Positions 1 through 7,457 of a stretch of 10,602 bases of DNA are shown in pieces. Made by a program: the position numbers and the translations under genes. Source of the DNA: Legionella genomosp. 1. Lineage in GTDB: Bacteria; Pseudomonadota; Gammaproteobacteria; Legionellales; Legionellaceae. The stretch spans positions 1-10,602 of the forward strand of contig CAMBHM010000035.1 of assembly GCA_945867185.1 (NCBI GenBank). Direction: 5' to 3'. Position 1 is the stretch's first letter. Each line of letters opens with the position of its first letter. A model generated the notes under the pieces. The model did no database searches, was not told where the DNA came from, and saw nothing but the letters and a program-made list of their open reading frames with translations.

Positions 1-881
1 AGACGAGGAGTTTGCTTCGACTCTAAGGTAGGTTTAGGCATGGTACGGATTTGGGATGTCGTAGGCGTAACCGTTAAAATGCGTGCTGGTAGCGTTGCCC
101 TGAGGTGTTCGCCTGTTTTTGGGTTGAACCAAGGCAGGGTTATTCCAGGAATCGTGACACGATGGGCTTTTTTTAGGACATAGGTGACAGTGACATCAGA
201 ACGACCAATTAGTCCGTTCTCTTTTCCAATGTTTTGTAAAGTGGGTTTTTCAGCGTAAACACTCAGTTGAGAGGTGTTTGGGAAGGCAATCGTAGGGAGC
301 AATTGAGCCGGGATGCCTTCGGCTTGCAGGGTCACTGTCCGCGTGAGGGTGTCGCCTTGCTTCAAAGTGAGGCCGTCTGTTGAATATACCTCTGTTAGGG
401 CCACGTGGTCGGAGGGTAGCCATTGGTGAATGCCCGTAGGTGCCGGTTTAACCTGTATGATGGTCGGTTTGACATGAGCATGAATCTCTCTGGGTACGGT
501 ATCAAAGATCACAGCTCTGAAAGCAGGGGCTTCAATGGTGATTGGGCCGCTTTGTTGGGGAGAGAGTGCATAGCGTTGTTCTTCAACGACGTACGCTTGC
601 CCATCCAGAGTAGTTTGATAGCGTTGTGCCTTGCCTAAGGGAATGAGCAGGGCATGATCCACTTGTGGGGGCAAATATTCTGCATCCATGAATTGTGTAT
701 TTGTGTACAGTCTGACTGTGTATAAAATTTGTTCATTAACGAAGGGGCTAGGGTTATTCACCGTGGTTTTCATAAAAACGGGTTTGATGGGAGAAGGCGG
801 GAGGGATGCTAAGACGTTGGGGGAGGTGACCATGATAGACATGATCAGCAGTATGCGAATGACAGAAGCGAAGTGGTTCAT
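1..881 (-). CDS. batD: BatD-family protein, 3' end outside the window (partial)
   Basis: This is the last visible gene of the moxR-bat module. It is open for 293 codons and runs off the left edge without a stop. Residues 1-25 look like a Sec signal peptide: a hydrophobic stretch ending in VLA, with likely cleavage after A25. The rest resembles BatD, with beta-rich immunoglobulin-like repeats. Visible hallmarks are a KQGDTLTRTVTLQAEGIP segment (about residues 174-191) followed by a 'P...QLSVYAEKP' stretch (about 201-213). In the family a C-terminal membrane helix anchors this periplasmic protein; that part is not in the window. The ATG at 881 overlaps the batC stop as ATGA, and an AAGGA Shine-Dalgarno lies 8 bases upstream. 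An in-frame ATG at 890 abuts that site and is less likely. The role is inferred from the family: envelope stress or oxygen tolerance, biochemistry unresolved. Confidence 0.88.
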   Translation of the reverse strand, partial: MNHFASVIRILLIMSIMVTSPNVLASLPPSPIKPVFMKTTVNNPSPFVNEQILYTVRLYTNTQFMDAEYLPPQVDHALLIPLGKAQRYQTTLDGQAYVVEEQRYALSPQQSGPITIEAPAFRAVIFDTVPREIHAHVKPTIIQVKPAPTGIHQWLPSDHVALTEVYSTDGLTLKQGDTLTRTVTLQAEGIPAQLLPTIAFPNTSQLSVYAEKPTLQNIGKENGLIGRSDVTVTYVLKKAHRVTIPGITLPWFNPKTGEHLRATLPARILTVTPTTSQIRTMPKPTLESKQTPR

Positions 882-1612
882 GGCATCCATCCTTGTTGTC
901 GTCGAATATGATCTCTTAAAAATTTTTCGCGTAATAATCCACCTGGATCCTCTGGAATAAGTTGTAACCATTGTTCCTTGGCACGACGATCCTCTTTTGC
1001 ATGGGCCTCCTGTGTCGTGTCTGATTTCTTGGGTGGATTAGGGGCTTGTGGAGTCGGATTTGCCGAATTTTGTTTGTTCTCGGTGGACTCGGGTGTCTTG
1101 GATGGTTCTTTAGGCGGTTGTTGGTTGGTCGAGGTACTCTGTGGTGTTGGTTGCTTTTGTTCTGGATTAGATTTTTGTGGGGGATCTTGTTTGTCAGACG
1201 GTGATTGAGTGTTTTTCTTGTTGTTATTGGAAGACTGTTGTTGCTTTAGTAGTGATTGCAACAATTGTTTATTAAACAAGGCATCCCTGTCGGTTGGGTT
1301 GGTAGCCAAGACGTTGTCATAGGCTTTTATAGCCTCTTTATAGTGTCCAAGATAAGCCAACGCATTGCCTTGATTGTACGCTGCTTTTTCTCCAGAGAGT
1401 GCTGCAAATTGTGCTGCGGCTTGCTCGTACAAGCCTGCTCGATAGCTCGCTGTTGCTTGCCAATCTGGCCGTTGAAATTGGGCCTCTTTGGGGCGATGTT
1501 GGACCATCTTGGCCAGGGCTTGTTGATCTTTTGTAGACCATAGATCTTGCCATGAGAAGGCATGTAATGCGGGTGTGATACAACAAAACAATAGAGAGAG
1601 CAGTGCCTTCAT
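878..1612 (-). CDS. batC: BatC-like periplasmic TPR protein with low-complexity linker
   Basis: This 244-residue protein has a signal peptide at residues 1-18 (MKALLSLLFCCITPALHA). About two TPR units follow at 50-124, including the AYNQGNALAYLGHYKEAIKAYDNV helices. A very polar linker rich in Q, N, P, S, T and K spans roughly 125-210. The C-terminal block at 213-242 (WLQLIPEDPGGLLREKF) is the conserved tail of Bat TPR proteins. In many gammaproteobacteria this TPR region is fused to the second VWA protein; here it is a separate gene. The start at 1612 is chosen because AAAGGAGG lies just upstream, the signal peptide begins there, and the start forms an ATGA overlap with the batB stop. An in-frame ATG at 1699 would put a non-signal extension in front and overlap batB by about 90 bases. 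It probably acts as a periplasmic scaffold for BatA/BatB/BatD; this is inference. Confidence 0.87.
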   Translation of the reverse strand: MKALLSLLFCCITPALHAFSWQDLWSTKDQQALAKMVQHRPKEAQFQRPDWQATASYRAGLYEQAAAQFAALSGEKAAYNQGNALAYLGHYKEAIKAYDNVLATNPTDRDALFNKQLLQSLLKQQQSSNNNKKNTQSPSDKQDPPQKSNPEQKQPTPQSTSTNQQPPKEPSKTPESTENKQNSANPTPQAPNPPKKSDTTQEAHAKEDRRAKEQWLQLIPEDPGGLLREKFLRDHIRRQQGWMP

Positions 1613-2526
1613 GCGGGCCTCCTTTGACGAAATAGGGGGCATAAGGCGCATAATGCGGGAATCAAAAACCAGCGTCCTTCCTCTCGAAAACGGGGACAAT
1701 CAGTTTGGGTGTTTTTAGCGTATTCACTGTGTGCATGGGTTGTTGTTAACCAATCTGTTAAATCACTTTTATCATTTGTAAAGGGCAGAACCATGCCATC
1801 GCCTGCTTTGGCTAATGGCTCAAAGGAGGCAAGTACATTGAGATCTTGTTGCACAGGCAAAACAGACGTATGCACCCCTTGATCGGCTAGCGTGCTGGCT
1901 GTACGGACGGCCTCTTTAGAAGGTCTAGTGGATGTTAAAATGAACAAATCACCGGCTTTGAATCCTGCATTCGTGATGAGCTTAGCTGCTTCCTTCAAGG
2001 CGAGGCTTAAGTCATCGCCTTCTACAGGCATGATGTCTGCTGTGAGAGGAGGTAGCAATGCATCGATGGTTCGTCCGTCTTCGGTGAGTGGGGACACTAT
2101 AAAGGGCTCGCTTGTATAAGCCACAAGACCAAATAGTCCCGCATCTTTTTGTTGCAGGAGATCGTGAATTTTAAATTTAGCGCGCTGTAAACGGCTTGGT
2201 GTGAGATCGGTCCTGTTCATGGCATCAGAAAGATTTAAGAGAATCACACGAGGATGTACATCATGGTAGCTTGGGACGGGGTACTGGAACCATGTTGGAC
2301 CAGCTAATCCTATCAGTGCAAAGGCAAGACTGGTTATTAAAAAAACGATCATAGGCTGCTGCTTGATCTGGCCCTCTGTATGGATCACATGGGGTAATAA
2401 ATGGGGATCACATACGTTTGTCCAGTTGGTATCGGTGCGCTTGTGGTGGCGTAAGCGCCAAGCTAACGCGATTAAAGGGAGAAAACCAATCAACGCAAAG
2501 GGTCTTAATAAATGAAAGGTCGTCAT
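1609..2526 (-). CDS. batB: BatB-like membrane VWA protein with degenerate MIDAS
   Basis: This is a 305-residue protein of the second VWA family in Bat operons. Two N-terminal hydrophobic segments (about 8-24 and 59-76, the latter ending LIGLAGPTWF) precede a VWA-like domain (about 92-235). A final hydrophobic segment near 286-299 (WFLIPALCALCPLFR) matches the 'LLL.PL..FRR' end typical of BatB. The VWA fold is recognisable from the conserved SRLQRAKFKIHDLL helix and the GLVAYTSEPFIVSPLTED strand-loop. The metal site is not conserved: DxSxS is N98-L-S100-D-A102, the usual Ser/Thr after the G at 170 is Asp171, and the usual Asp of 'TDG' is Ser199. The ATG overlaps the batA stop as ATGA with no clear Shine-Dalgarno, so translation is probably coupled. 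It likely pairs with BatA as a structural rather than metal-binding partner; this is inferred. Confidence 0.85.
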   Translation of the reverse strand: MTTFHLLRPFALIGFLPLIALAWRLRHHKRTDTNWTNVCDPHLLPHVIHTEGQIKQQPMIVFLITSLAFALIGLAGPTWFQYPVPSYHDVHPRVILLNLSDAMNRTDLTPSRLQRAKFKIHDLLQQKDAGLFGLVAYTSEPFIVSPLTEDGRTIDALLPPLTADIMPVEGDDLSLALKEAAKLITNAGFKAGDLFILTSTRPSKEAVRTASTLADQGVHTSVLPVQQDLNVLASFEPLAKAGDGMVLPFTNDKSDLTDWLTTTHAHSEYAKNTQTDCPRFREEGRWFLIPALCALCPLFRQRRPA

Positions 2527-3503
2527 GATGGGTTGAACCGTTTGGTTAATAAGAGTAGGCCTAATAAAATGGCAAGGGCAAGCGGCCAGGGATAATAGTC
2601 TTTTTCGGGTCGGACGGTGACTTCACCATGAGCAATCGCTTCTATTTTATTGATTTGGCCGTATATTTTTTGCAAGGAGGCCAAATCGGTTGCACGAAAA
2701 TAGAGGCCGCCTGTCATGCTGGCTACGGATTTTAAAGTATCTTCGTCTAATTCGGCAGTTGCATTGACATCAAACAACAAACTGCCAAATCCATGTTGCT
2801 CGGTGCCTAAGCCTATTGTATAGACTTTGATGCCCTCTTGTTTAGCCAATTCAGCGGCTTTGAATGGCGTTAATACCCCAGAATTGGACACGCCATCGGT
2901 GAGCAGGATGAGAAATCGTCCAGCGTTGATAGGCACGTGTTGTAATTGTTTGACTGCAAGCCCTAAAGCGTCACCAATCGAGGTGGTCTGACCGGCTAAT
3001 CCGACTGTGGCATCATTGATCCGTTCGATCACGTTGTGTCTATCGTAGGTGAGCGGTGTTTGAAGATAGGCCTGACTTCCAAAGACTATCAATCCAATGT
3101 TATCGCCCACCCGATCGCGTACAAATTGACGGGCTGCCCGTTTGACGACGGCCAAACGGGTAGCAGGATGCCCATACATCACTCGATCTTGCAACGCCAT
3201 ACTGCCTGATAAATCGAGTGCTAATAAAATATGATAGCCTTTTCGGACCAGGGGGGTGGGCTCTCCTACCCAACGGGGGCCAGCTAGGGCAATCACCATT
3301 GCCATCCAAGTCATACTTAAAAGCAGGAGGGTTGTTCGATGTCCTATTGATTGCTTGTCTTGGTTTATCAGATTATTTATGGCCTGAAAAAAAGGAATAT
3401 TTAAGGCGGAAATAGGGGGTAGCGATCGTTTGGGTGCAAAACGCCAAATTAACCATGGTAGGGGCAGCAAGGACAGGATCCAAGGACAGGCTAATTCGAA
3501 CAT
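2523..3503 (-). CDS. batA: BatA-like membrane VWA protein with intact MIDAS
   Basis: This is a 326-residue VWA protein anchored in the inner membrane. The layout is an N-terminal hydrophobic segment (about 5-21), a second one (57-75, ending IALAGPRWVG), a VWA domain (about 90-285) and a C-terminal helix (304-320, PWPLALAILLGLLLL). All metal-ion-dependent adhesion site residues are present: D97-L-S99-G-S101, Thr174 in GQTTSIGDA and Asp203 in LLTDG. The start at 3503 is preferred because GGAGGG lies 4 bases upstream and the protein then begins MFELACPWIL, as is usual for the family. An in-frame ATG at 3527 adds eight residues and lacks support. The gene overlaps the DUF4381 gene by 13 bases and ends in an ATGA overlap with batB. 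Known for the family: it works with a MoxR ATPase and is linked to aerotolerance or envelope integrity. The molecular client is unknown. Confidence 0.92.
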   Translation of the reverse strand: MFELACPWILSLLPLPWLIWRFAPKRSLPPISALNIPFFQAINNLINQDKQSIGHRTTLLLLSMTWMAMVIALAGPRWVGEPTPLVRKGYHILLALDLSGSMALQDRVMYGHPATRLAVVKRAARQFVRDRVGDNIGLIVFGSQAYLQTPLTYDRHNVIERINDATVGLAGQTTSIGDALGLAVKQLQHVPINAGRFLILLTDGVSNSGVLTPFKAAELAKQEGIKVYTIGLGTEQHGFGSLLFDVNATAELDEDTLKSVASMTGGLYFRATDLASLQKIYGQINKIEAIAHGEVTVRPEKDYYPWPLALAILLGLLLLTKRFNPS

Positions 3504-3973
3504 CGGGCCCTCCGTTGGGTTATCCAAGCCCGTGTTAATACCAGTAGAGGAGATAGGTCTAGATTGGTATAGGGTTGGTAAGGAGCATGGATCAGTAAAT
3601 CACGAACCGTATTAAAATCCAGCCCTTTGGCGGTTTGGTTTAAAAAGAGGAGCCAAGCGTCTCCTTGTAAAGGGGCCACTTGGGCTCTTGGAAAATAGGC
3701 CAATGCGACACGTTTTAGTAAGGCAGAGAGTTCGGCGGCTGAAAAGCCTTGTTGCTTGGAGCGTGCTTGTTGTTCATAGCGGGTAAGTAGTTGTAATGCA
3801 AAGCGTCGCGCACGGCCTTGGACATACCGGCGGGTGACGATGAAAGCCAGATAGGCAGAGCCACCGAGAAGGAGTGCTATCAAACACCACCAGCCGGGTG
3901 CCATGGGCCACCAAGACACGGGAGGGGGGAGATGGAGATCTCGTAATTGGGAGAGTTGATCAGGTGTTGGCAT
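3491..3973 (-). CDS. DUF4381 small membrane protein of the moxR-bat module
   Basis: This 160-residue protein carries the DUF4381 signature. It has LRDLHLPPPVSWWPMAPGWW at residues 10-29, running directly into one transmembrane helix (about 29-46). A cytoplasmic or periplasmic helical tail follows with the LLKRVALAYFPRAQVA-L-GDAWLLFL motif (about 85-110). Proteins of this family almost always sit between a DUF58 gene and a batA gene, as here, so the assignment rests on both sequence and position. It overlaps the upstream DUF58 gene by 14 bases (3960-3973) and the downstream batA start by 13 bases, implying coupled translation and fixed stoichiometry. Only a weak GGA precedes the ATG. Its biochemical role is not known. 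A membrane link between the soluble ATPase/DUF58 pair and the VWA proteins is a reasonable inference. Confidence 0.88.
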   Translation of the reverse strand: MPTPDQLSQLRDLHLPPPVSWWPMAPGWWCLIALLLGGSAYLAFIVTRRYVQGRARRFALQLLTRYEQQARSKQQGFSAAELSALLKRVALAYFPRAQVAPLQGDAWLLFLNQTAKGLDFNTVRDLLIHAPYQPYTNLDLSPLLVLTRAWITQRRARCSN

Positions 3974-4877
3974 GTTTTTTCCGAGCGAACGTGCGATGTA
4001 TCAAATGAGGTAAATCGGAGTCGGTAGGGACTGTTACGAGCGCAATATGGGCGCGTTGAAAGGTGTCTTGAATGCTCGCATGGTGAGCGTCGCACCAACG
4101 ACGATACGCGGCTTCTATGGGAGCGCATTGTAAGTCAAGCGTTGCTGTGGTGTTGCCATCGGTGATGCCATATGATCCGGGCGGTGGAGGCGTTGTTTCG
4201 AGCGGATCGTGCACGTGATAGGCTAGGACATCATTGTGTTGACGGATGCGAATGAGTTGATGCTCACAGTCTTTATCAAGGCTATAAAAATCACTGAGTA
4301 AGAGGACTAAATTCCCAGGCCGGAGGACGTGGCGTACCCGTTTTAAGGCATGACTGAATGGTTGGGGTGGTGCGGCGGGGTGGCTAGGGACTGTTTCGGT
4401 ATAGCGTTCAAGTGCTGCTAATAACGGCAAGACGGCCTGTTCCCTGCTTTGCGGAAGAAACTCCTGGTGCGTTTTATCGGAAAATAATAATGCCCCAATT
4501 CGATCGCCTTCTGCGACAACGGTCCAAGCCAAGAGGGCTGAGAGGCGAGCCGCAATAACGGATTTGAAGGCGCAGCGGGTGCCAAAATACATGGATGGGT
4601 TGAAGTCGGTAAGAAGTATGACGGTGCGTTCTCTCTCTTCTTGATAGAGTTTGATATGCGGTTTCCCTGTTCGCGCGGTCACCCGCCATTCCATGTGTCG
4701 TAATTCATCGCCTGCTTGATAGTGACGCACTTCAGCAAAATCCATGCCGCGACCTCGAAGGGGTGTGAGGTGTAGGCCATCCCGAGCACTATGTGTCTTA
4801 GGGCGAGGACAAGTAGCCTCAGTAAAGCGCTTTAAGGCAATGAGTTCTGATAAAGGTGCGGTGATGCCTTTAGTCAT
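3960..4877 (-). CDS. DUF58 (VWA-like) protein partnered with MoxR
   Basis: This 305-residue soluble protein has the DUF58 core at residues 42-81: GRGMDFAEVRHYQAGDELR, then an H-x-E-W-R-V/A-x-T-G-K-P segment and LYQEERE. A VWA-like fold follows, with ILLTDFNPSM (D91-x-N93-x-S95, a MIDAS-like site with Asn in the second position) and a later LLLSDFYSL (Asp196). No membrane segment is visible, unlike DUF58 proteins that carry an N-terminal helical hairpin, so it should be cytosolic. It begins two bases after the MoxR stop and overlaps DUF4381. DUF58 proteins are standard neighbours of MoxR AAA+ ATPases and are thought to be their adaptors or substrates. The C-terminal part (about 245-305) is less conserved. 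The family is certain; the exact function is not. Confidence 0.92.
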   Translation of the reverse strand: MTKGITAPLSELIALKRFTEATCPRPKTHSARDGLHLTPLRGRGMDFAEVRHYQAGDELRHMEWRVTARTGKPHIKLYQEERERTVILLTDFNPSMYFGTRCAFKSVIAARLSALLAWTVVAEGDRIGALLFSDKTHQEFLPQSREQAVLPLLAALERYTETVPSHPAAPPQPFSHALKRVRHVLRPGNLVLLLSDFYSLDKDCEHQLIRIRQHNDVLAYHVHDPLETTPPPPGSYGITDGNTTATLDLQCAPIEAAYRRWCDAHHASIQDTFQRAHIALVTVPTDSDLPHLIHRTFARKKHANT

Positions 4878-4879
4878 GA

Positions 4880-5893
4880 TCAGGGAATCGCTACCAAACG
4901 CAACAAGACGTCGATGAATTGATCGCTGGTGACGCCATCCGCTTCTGCCTCAAACGTGAGAAGGATGCGGTGGCGCAAGACATCATGCGCTATGTCATGG
5001 ATGTCGTCTGGCGTGACATAGTTGCGGCCTGCAAGCCATGCATGGGCTTTGGCTGTTCGGTCGAGCGCGATGGTGGCTCGCGGGCTTGCGCCAAAGCGTA
5101 GCCAGCGTTTGAGCTCTTGGCTATAAGGCGCAGGGTGTCGAGTTGCGACCACCAGTTGCACCATGTAGTTGGTTAACCCCTCGCTGACGTGTACGTTTTG
5201 CACAGACTGACGTGCCTCAAATAAGACGCGTTGTGACAAGGGGGTGACCCCCTCTTCTGCAGCGATAGCGCCTACATACGATCCGAGCGCATCGAGGGCC
5301 TCTTGACGGGCCAAGAGTAAAATGGCGCGCTCTACGGCGGCATCCGGATATCCAATGGTTACATACATCAGGAAGCGATCTAGTTGGGCTTCAGGTAAGG
5401 GGTAAGTTCCTTCTTGTTCGATGGGATTTTGTGTGGCCATGACCAGAAATAACTCTGGTAAGGGATAGGTTTTTCCGCCAATGGTTACTTGCCGTTCGGC
5501 CATCGCCTCAAGGAGCGCGGATTGTACTTTGGCAGGGGCTCGGTTGATTTCATCCGCCAATACCAGGTTATGAAAAATGGGGCCTGGTTGAAAGATAAAA
5601 GAGCCACTATCAGGGCGATAAATATCAGTACCTGTGAGATCTCCGGGTAATAGATCTGGAGTGAATTGAATGCGATGAAAATGCGCCTCTAGGCCTTTGG
5701 ATAACTCTTTTACAGCCCTGGTTTTGGCTAATCCTGGCGCCCCTTCAACCAACAAATGACCATCGGCTAATAGGGCAATCAGGAGGCGTGAAATTAATTT
5801 TTTTTGACCAAGAATGCGTGCATTTAAAAATGTATTTAATTGTTGTACACACTCGTAGGGTTGAAAAGAAAGAATGTCGGTTACTGGCTCCAT
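4880..5893 (-). CDS. moxR: MoxR-family AAA+ ATPase
   Basis: This is a 337-residue AAA+ ATPase of the MoxR (AAA_3) family with all ATPase elements. Walker A is GAPGLAKT at 51-58, Walker B is NLVLADEINR with the DE at 114-115, sensor 1 is ATQNP at 153-157, the arginine finger lies in EAQLDRF (R173), and sensor 2 is GASPRA at 268-273. The C-terminal lid domain (about 245-330) is complete. MoxR proteins act as chaperone-like ATPases that mature or remodel partner complexes, typically with VWA-domain proteins encoded beside them. Here the complete partner set follows (DUF58, DUF4381, BatA-BatD). The ATG at 5893 has AGGA six bases upstream; this Shine-Dalgarno overlaps the stop codon of the cold-shock gene (TAGGA), an 8-base gap that ties the two genes together. 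The specific client is unknown. Confidence 0.96.
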   Translation of the reverse strand: MEPVTDILSFQPYECVQQLNTFLNARILGQKKLISRLLIALLADGHLLVEGAPGLAKTRAVKELSKGLEAHFHRIQFTPDLLPGDLTGTDIYRPDSGSFIFQPGPIFHNLVLADEINRAPAKVQSALLEAMAERQVTIGGKTYPLPELFLVMATQNPIEQEGTYPLPEAQLDRFLMYVTIGYPDAAVERAILLLARQEALDALGSYVGAIAAEEGVTPLSQRVLFEARQSVQNVHVSEGLTNYMVQLVVATRHPAPYSQELKRWLRFGASPRATIALDRTAKAHAWLAGRNYVTPDDIHDIAHDVLRHRILLTFEAEADGVTSDQFIDVLLRLVAIP

Positions 5894-5901
5894 GAGAAAT
5901 C

Positions 5902-6168
5902 CTATGACGATACGATGGTGATAGTATCGGCTTGCAACCCTTTTTTACCTTCAACGAGGGTGAACGTCACTGCAACGCCGTCTTGTAAGGATTTAAAATC
6001 GCCAGGATTGGTTGCAGCAGCATGGAAAAAATACTCTTGTTTGCCAGAGACAATAAATCCAAATCGTTTTTTTCTATCAAAAAATTTAATGGTGCCAGAC
6101 CGTGTCCCGTGCTCAGTTTTGCTACAAAAAAGACGCTTTACTGCCCGAATAATATTCTTTATGCTCAT
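5902..6168 (-). CDS. Cold-shock-domain (CspA-like) nucleic-acid-binding protein, atypical
   Basis: This is an 88-residue protein. Residues about 24-86 form a single cold-shock OB fold starting SGTIKFFDRKKRFGFI and ending ADTITIV. RNP1 is K34-R-F-G-F-I39, where the usual Gly of KGFGFI is Arg35. RNP2 is Y46-F-F-H-A50 rather than VFVH-F/Y-S. The usual Trp of 'KWF' is Phe29. A basic, amphipathic extension of about 22 residues (MSIKNIIRAVKRLFCSK) precedes the domain and is absent from CspA. The start has AAAGGA seven bases upstream. The gene lies 42 bases after nth and 8 bases before moxR, so it may be the first gene of the moxR-bat transcript. No convincing promoter was found in the short gap. 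Nucleic-acid binding is expected from the aromatic surface (F36, F38, F48, H49). The link to the Bat module is only positional. Confidence 0.85.
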   Translation of the reverse strand: MSIKNIIRAVKRLFCSKTEHGTRSGTIKFFDRKKRFGFIVSGKQEYFFHAAATNPGDFKSLQDGVAVTFTLVEGKKGLQADTITIVSS

Positions 6169-6210
6169 ATATGTTTCCTTTAATGGCTAACCCGCAGCGA
6201 GAGAGTAGCA

Positions 6211-6852
6211 TTATTTGTGAGGGACTTCAAAATGTTCCTGTGCATAATCACACAAATCTCGTAAAACACAGGATGCGCAATGAGGCTTTCTAGCCACACA
6301 GACATACCGACCATGTAAAATCAACCAATGGTGTGCCTCTTTTAAAAAGTCAGGGGCAATGTGTTTTAATAAACCACGCTCAACTGCAAGTGGGGTTTTG
6401 CCTTTGGCCAACCCGGTGCGGTTGGCTACCCGAAAAACATGGGTATCAACGGCCATAGTGGGTTGTCCAAAGGCCGTGTTTAAGATCACATTTGCGGTTT
6501 TTCGACCAACGCCTGGTAGGGCTTCTAATGCTTCTCGTGTACTGGGTACAACCCCTTGATGTCGCTCGATGAGGATCTGAGCGGTGGCGATGAGGTGCGC
6601 CGCCTTTCGATTAAAAAGACCGATGGTTTGGATGGCTTTTTTGAGGTTGTCTTCGCCCAAGTCAAGGATCGCTTGGGGAGTGGTCGGAAATAATCGTGCA
6701 GTGGCTTTGTTTACGCTGAGATCAGTCGCTTGTGCGGAGAGCACCACGGCAATCAAGAGTTCAAAAGGGGAGTGGGCGATGAGCTCCGTCGTTGGATGCG
6801 GATTTTTTTCGCGTAAGCGTTCAAACAAGGTGCGTCGTTGTGAGGGCGTCAT
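6211..6852 (-). CDS. nth: Endonuclease III (DNA glycosylase/AP lyase)
   Basis: This 213-residue protein is nearly the length of E. coli Nth (211) and alignable throughout. It excises oxidised pyrimidines and cleaves the resulting abasic site in base excision repair. Visible features are [17 protein letters not shown] (about 28-44) and the helix-hairpin-helix [18 protein letters not shown] (112-129) with the catalytic Lys118. The catalytic Asp136 lies in VDTHVFRV. The C-terminal [4Fe-4S] loop has C185, C192, C195 and C201 in the expected C-x6-C-x2-C-x5-C spacing. The start forms an ATGA overlap with the rnfB stop, and no separate Shine-Dalgarno is clear. Association of nth with rnf genes is common in proteobacteria (E. 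coli nth follows rsxE). Here the partner is rnfB alone. Confidence 0.97.
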   Translation of the reverse strand: MTPSQRRTLFERLREKNPHPTTELIAHSPFELLIAVVLSAQATDLSVNKATARLFPTTPQAILDLGEDNLKKAIQTIGLFNRKAAHLIATAQILIERHQGVVPSTREALEALPGVGRKTANVILNTAFGQPTMAVDTHVFRVANRTGLAKGKTPLAVERGLLKHIAPDFLKEAHHWLILHGRYVCVARKPHCASCVLRDLCDYAQEHFEVPHK

Positions 6853-7457
6853 GGGGTAGATCGTCTTGTCAAGGCTTGTAAAATATAAGCACGCTTGGCT
6901 TCTAAATCAAGATCTTTACCGGCCGTTTGTTTTGCAAGGTGGCGCTTGTCACGGTAGGCTGCTTCAGAGGCTTGCTCTTGTTGTTGTAGTCGGACTTGGT
7001 GTGCTTGAAACCGTGTCCTTGCAAGCGCTCGATCATAGGTGGGTTCAGGGATTTGGACCAACTCAATGCAATCTACTGGACAAGGTTCTATGCAAAGCCC
7101 ACATCCAGTACACTCATCAGGCAAGACACTATGCATCAGTGTTCCACTGCCGATGATGGCATCCACGGGACAGGCTTGAATGCATTTGGTGCATCCAATG
7201 CATTCGGCTTCTCGAATAAGGGCCAAAGCTGGGGCTCGGGTGGCGGCGAGAGTATCTGCAAGGTAAGGCGTTGGATCGCGTTGCAAGAGTGCAGCGAGCG
7301 CCTTCAAAGTGGTGACGCCGCCTGGTGGACATTGTCCAATAGAAGTAAGATCGTTGGCCATCGCTTCTGCGTAGGGTCGGCAACCTGGGTAGCCGCACTC
7401 CCCGCATTGTGTTTGCGGCAGGAGGGCATCGATTGCTTCAATGGAGGGGCGCGTCAT
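6849..7457 (-). CDS. rnfB: Soluble RnfB-type Fe-S protein lacking the membrane anchor
   Basis: This 202-residue ferredoxin-like protein has the Fe-S domain [16 protein letters not shown], with ligands C18, C21, C26 and C43. Two [4Fe-4S] ferredoxin motifs follow: [17 protein letters not shown] (C86, C89, C92, C96) and [17 protein letters not shown] (C116, C119, C122, C126). These match the RnfB/RsxB subunit of the Rnf electron-transport complex. The N-terminal transmembrane helix of about 25 residues found in E. coli RsxB is missing; the protein begins directly at [16 protein letters not shown] charged helical tail (about 145-202) extends past the family core. It is coupled by ATGA overlaps to metG upstream and nth downstream. 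No rnfA, C, D, G or E gene is in the window. It may be an electron carrier for other Fe-S enzymes rather than part of Rnf; this is inferred. Confidence 0.92.
   Translation of the reverse strand: MTRPSIEAIDALLPQTQCGECGYPGCRPYAEAMANDLTSIGQCPPGGVTTLKALAALLQRDPTPYLADTLAATRAPALALIREAECIGCTKCIQACPVDAIIGSGTLMHSVLPDECTGCGLCIEPCPVDCIELVQIPEPTYDRALARTRFQAHQVRLQQQEQASEAAYRDKRHLAKQTAGKDLDLEAKRAYILQALTRRSTP

Noticed and set aside
978..1208. Plus-strand open frame encoding a Gly/Cys/Leu-rich peptide
   Set aside because: It is the antisense shadow of the low-complexity Q/P/T/K linker of batC, with no start signals or family resemblance.
1613..1699. Longer batC start at an upstream in-frame ATG (1699)
   Set aside because: It would add 29 residues in front of a clear signal peptide and overlap batB deeply. 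The ATG at 1612 has AAAGGAGG just upstream and an ATGA junction.
3504..3527. Longer batA start at 3527
   Set aside because: The extra eight residues are not family-like, and the ATG at 3503 has GGAGGG at good spacing.
6169..6210. Promoter for the cold-shock gene in or just before the nth/csp gap (for example TTGAAG near the nth end)
   Set aside because: No -10 box with acceptable match lies at 16-18 bases from it, so I could not support a call.
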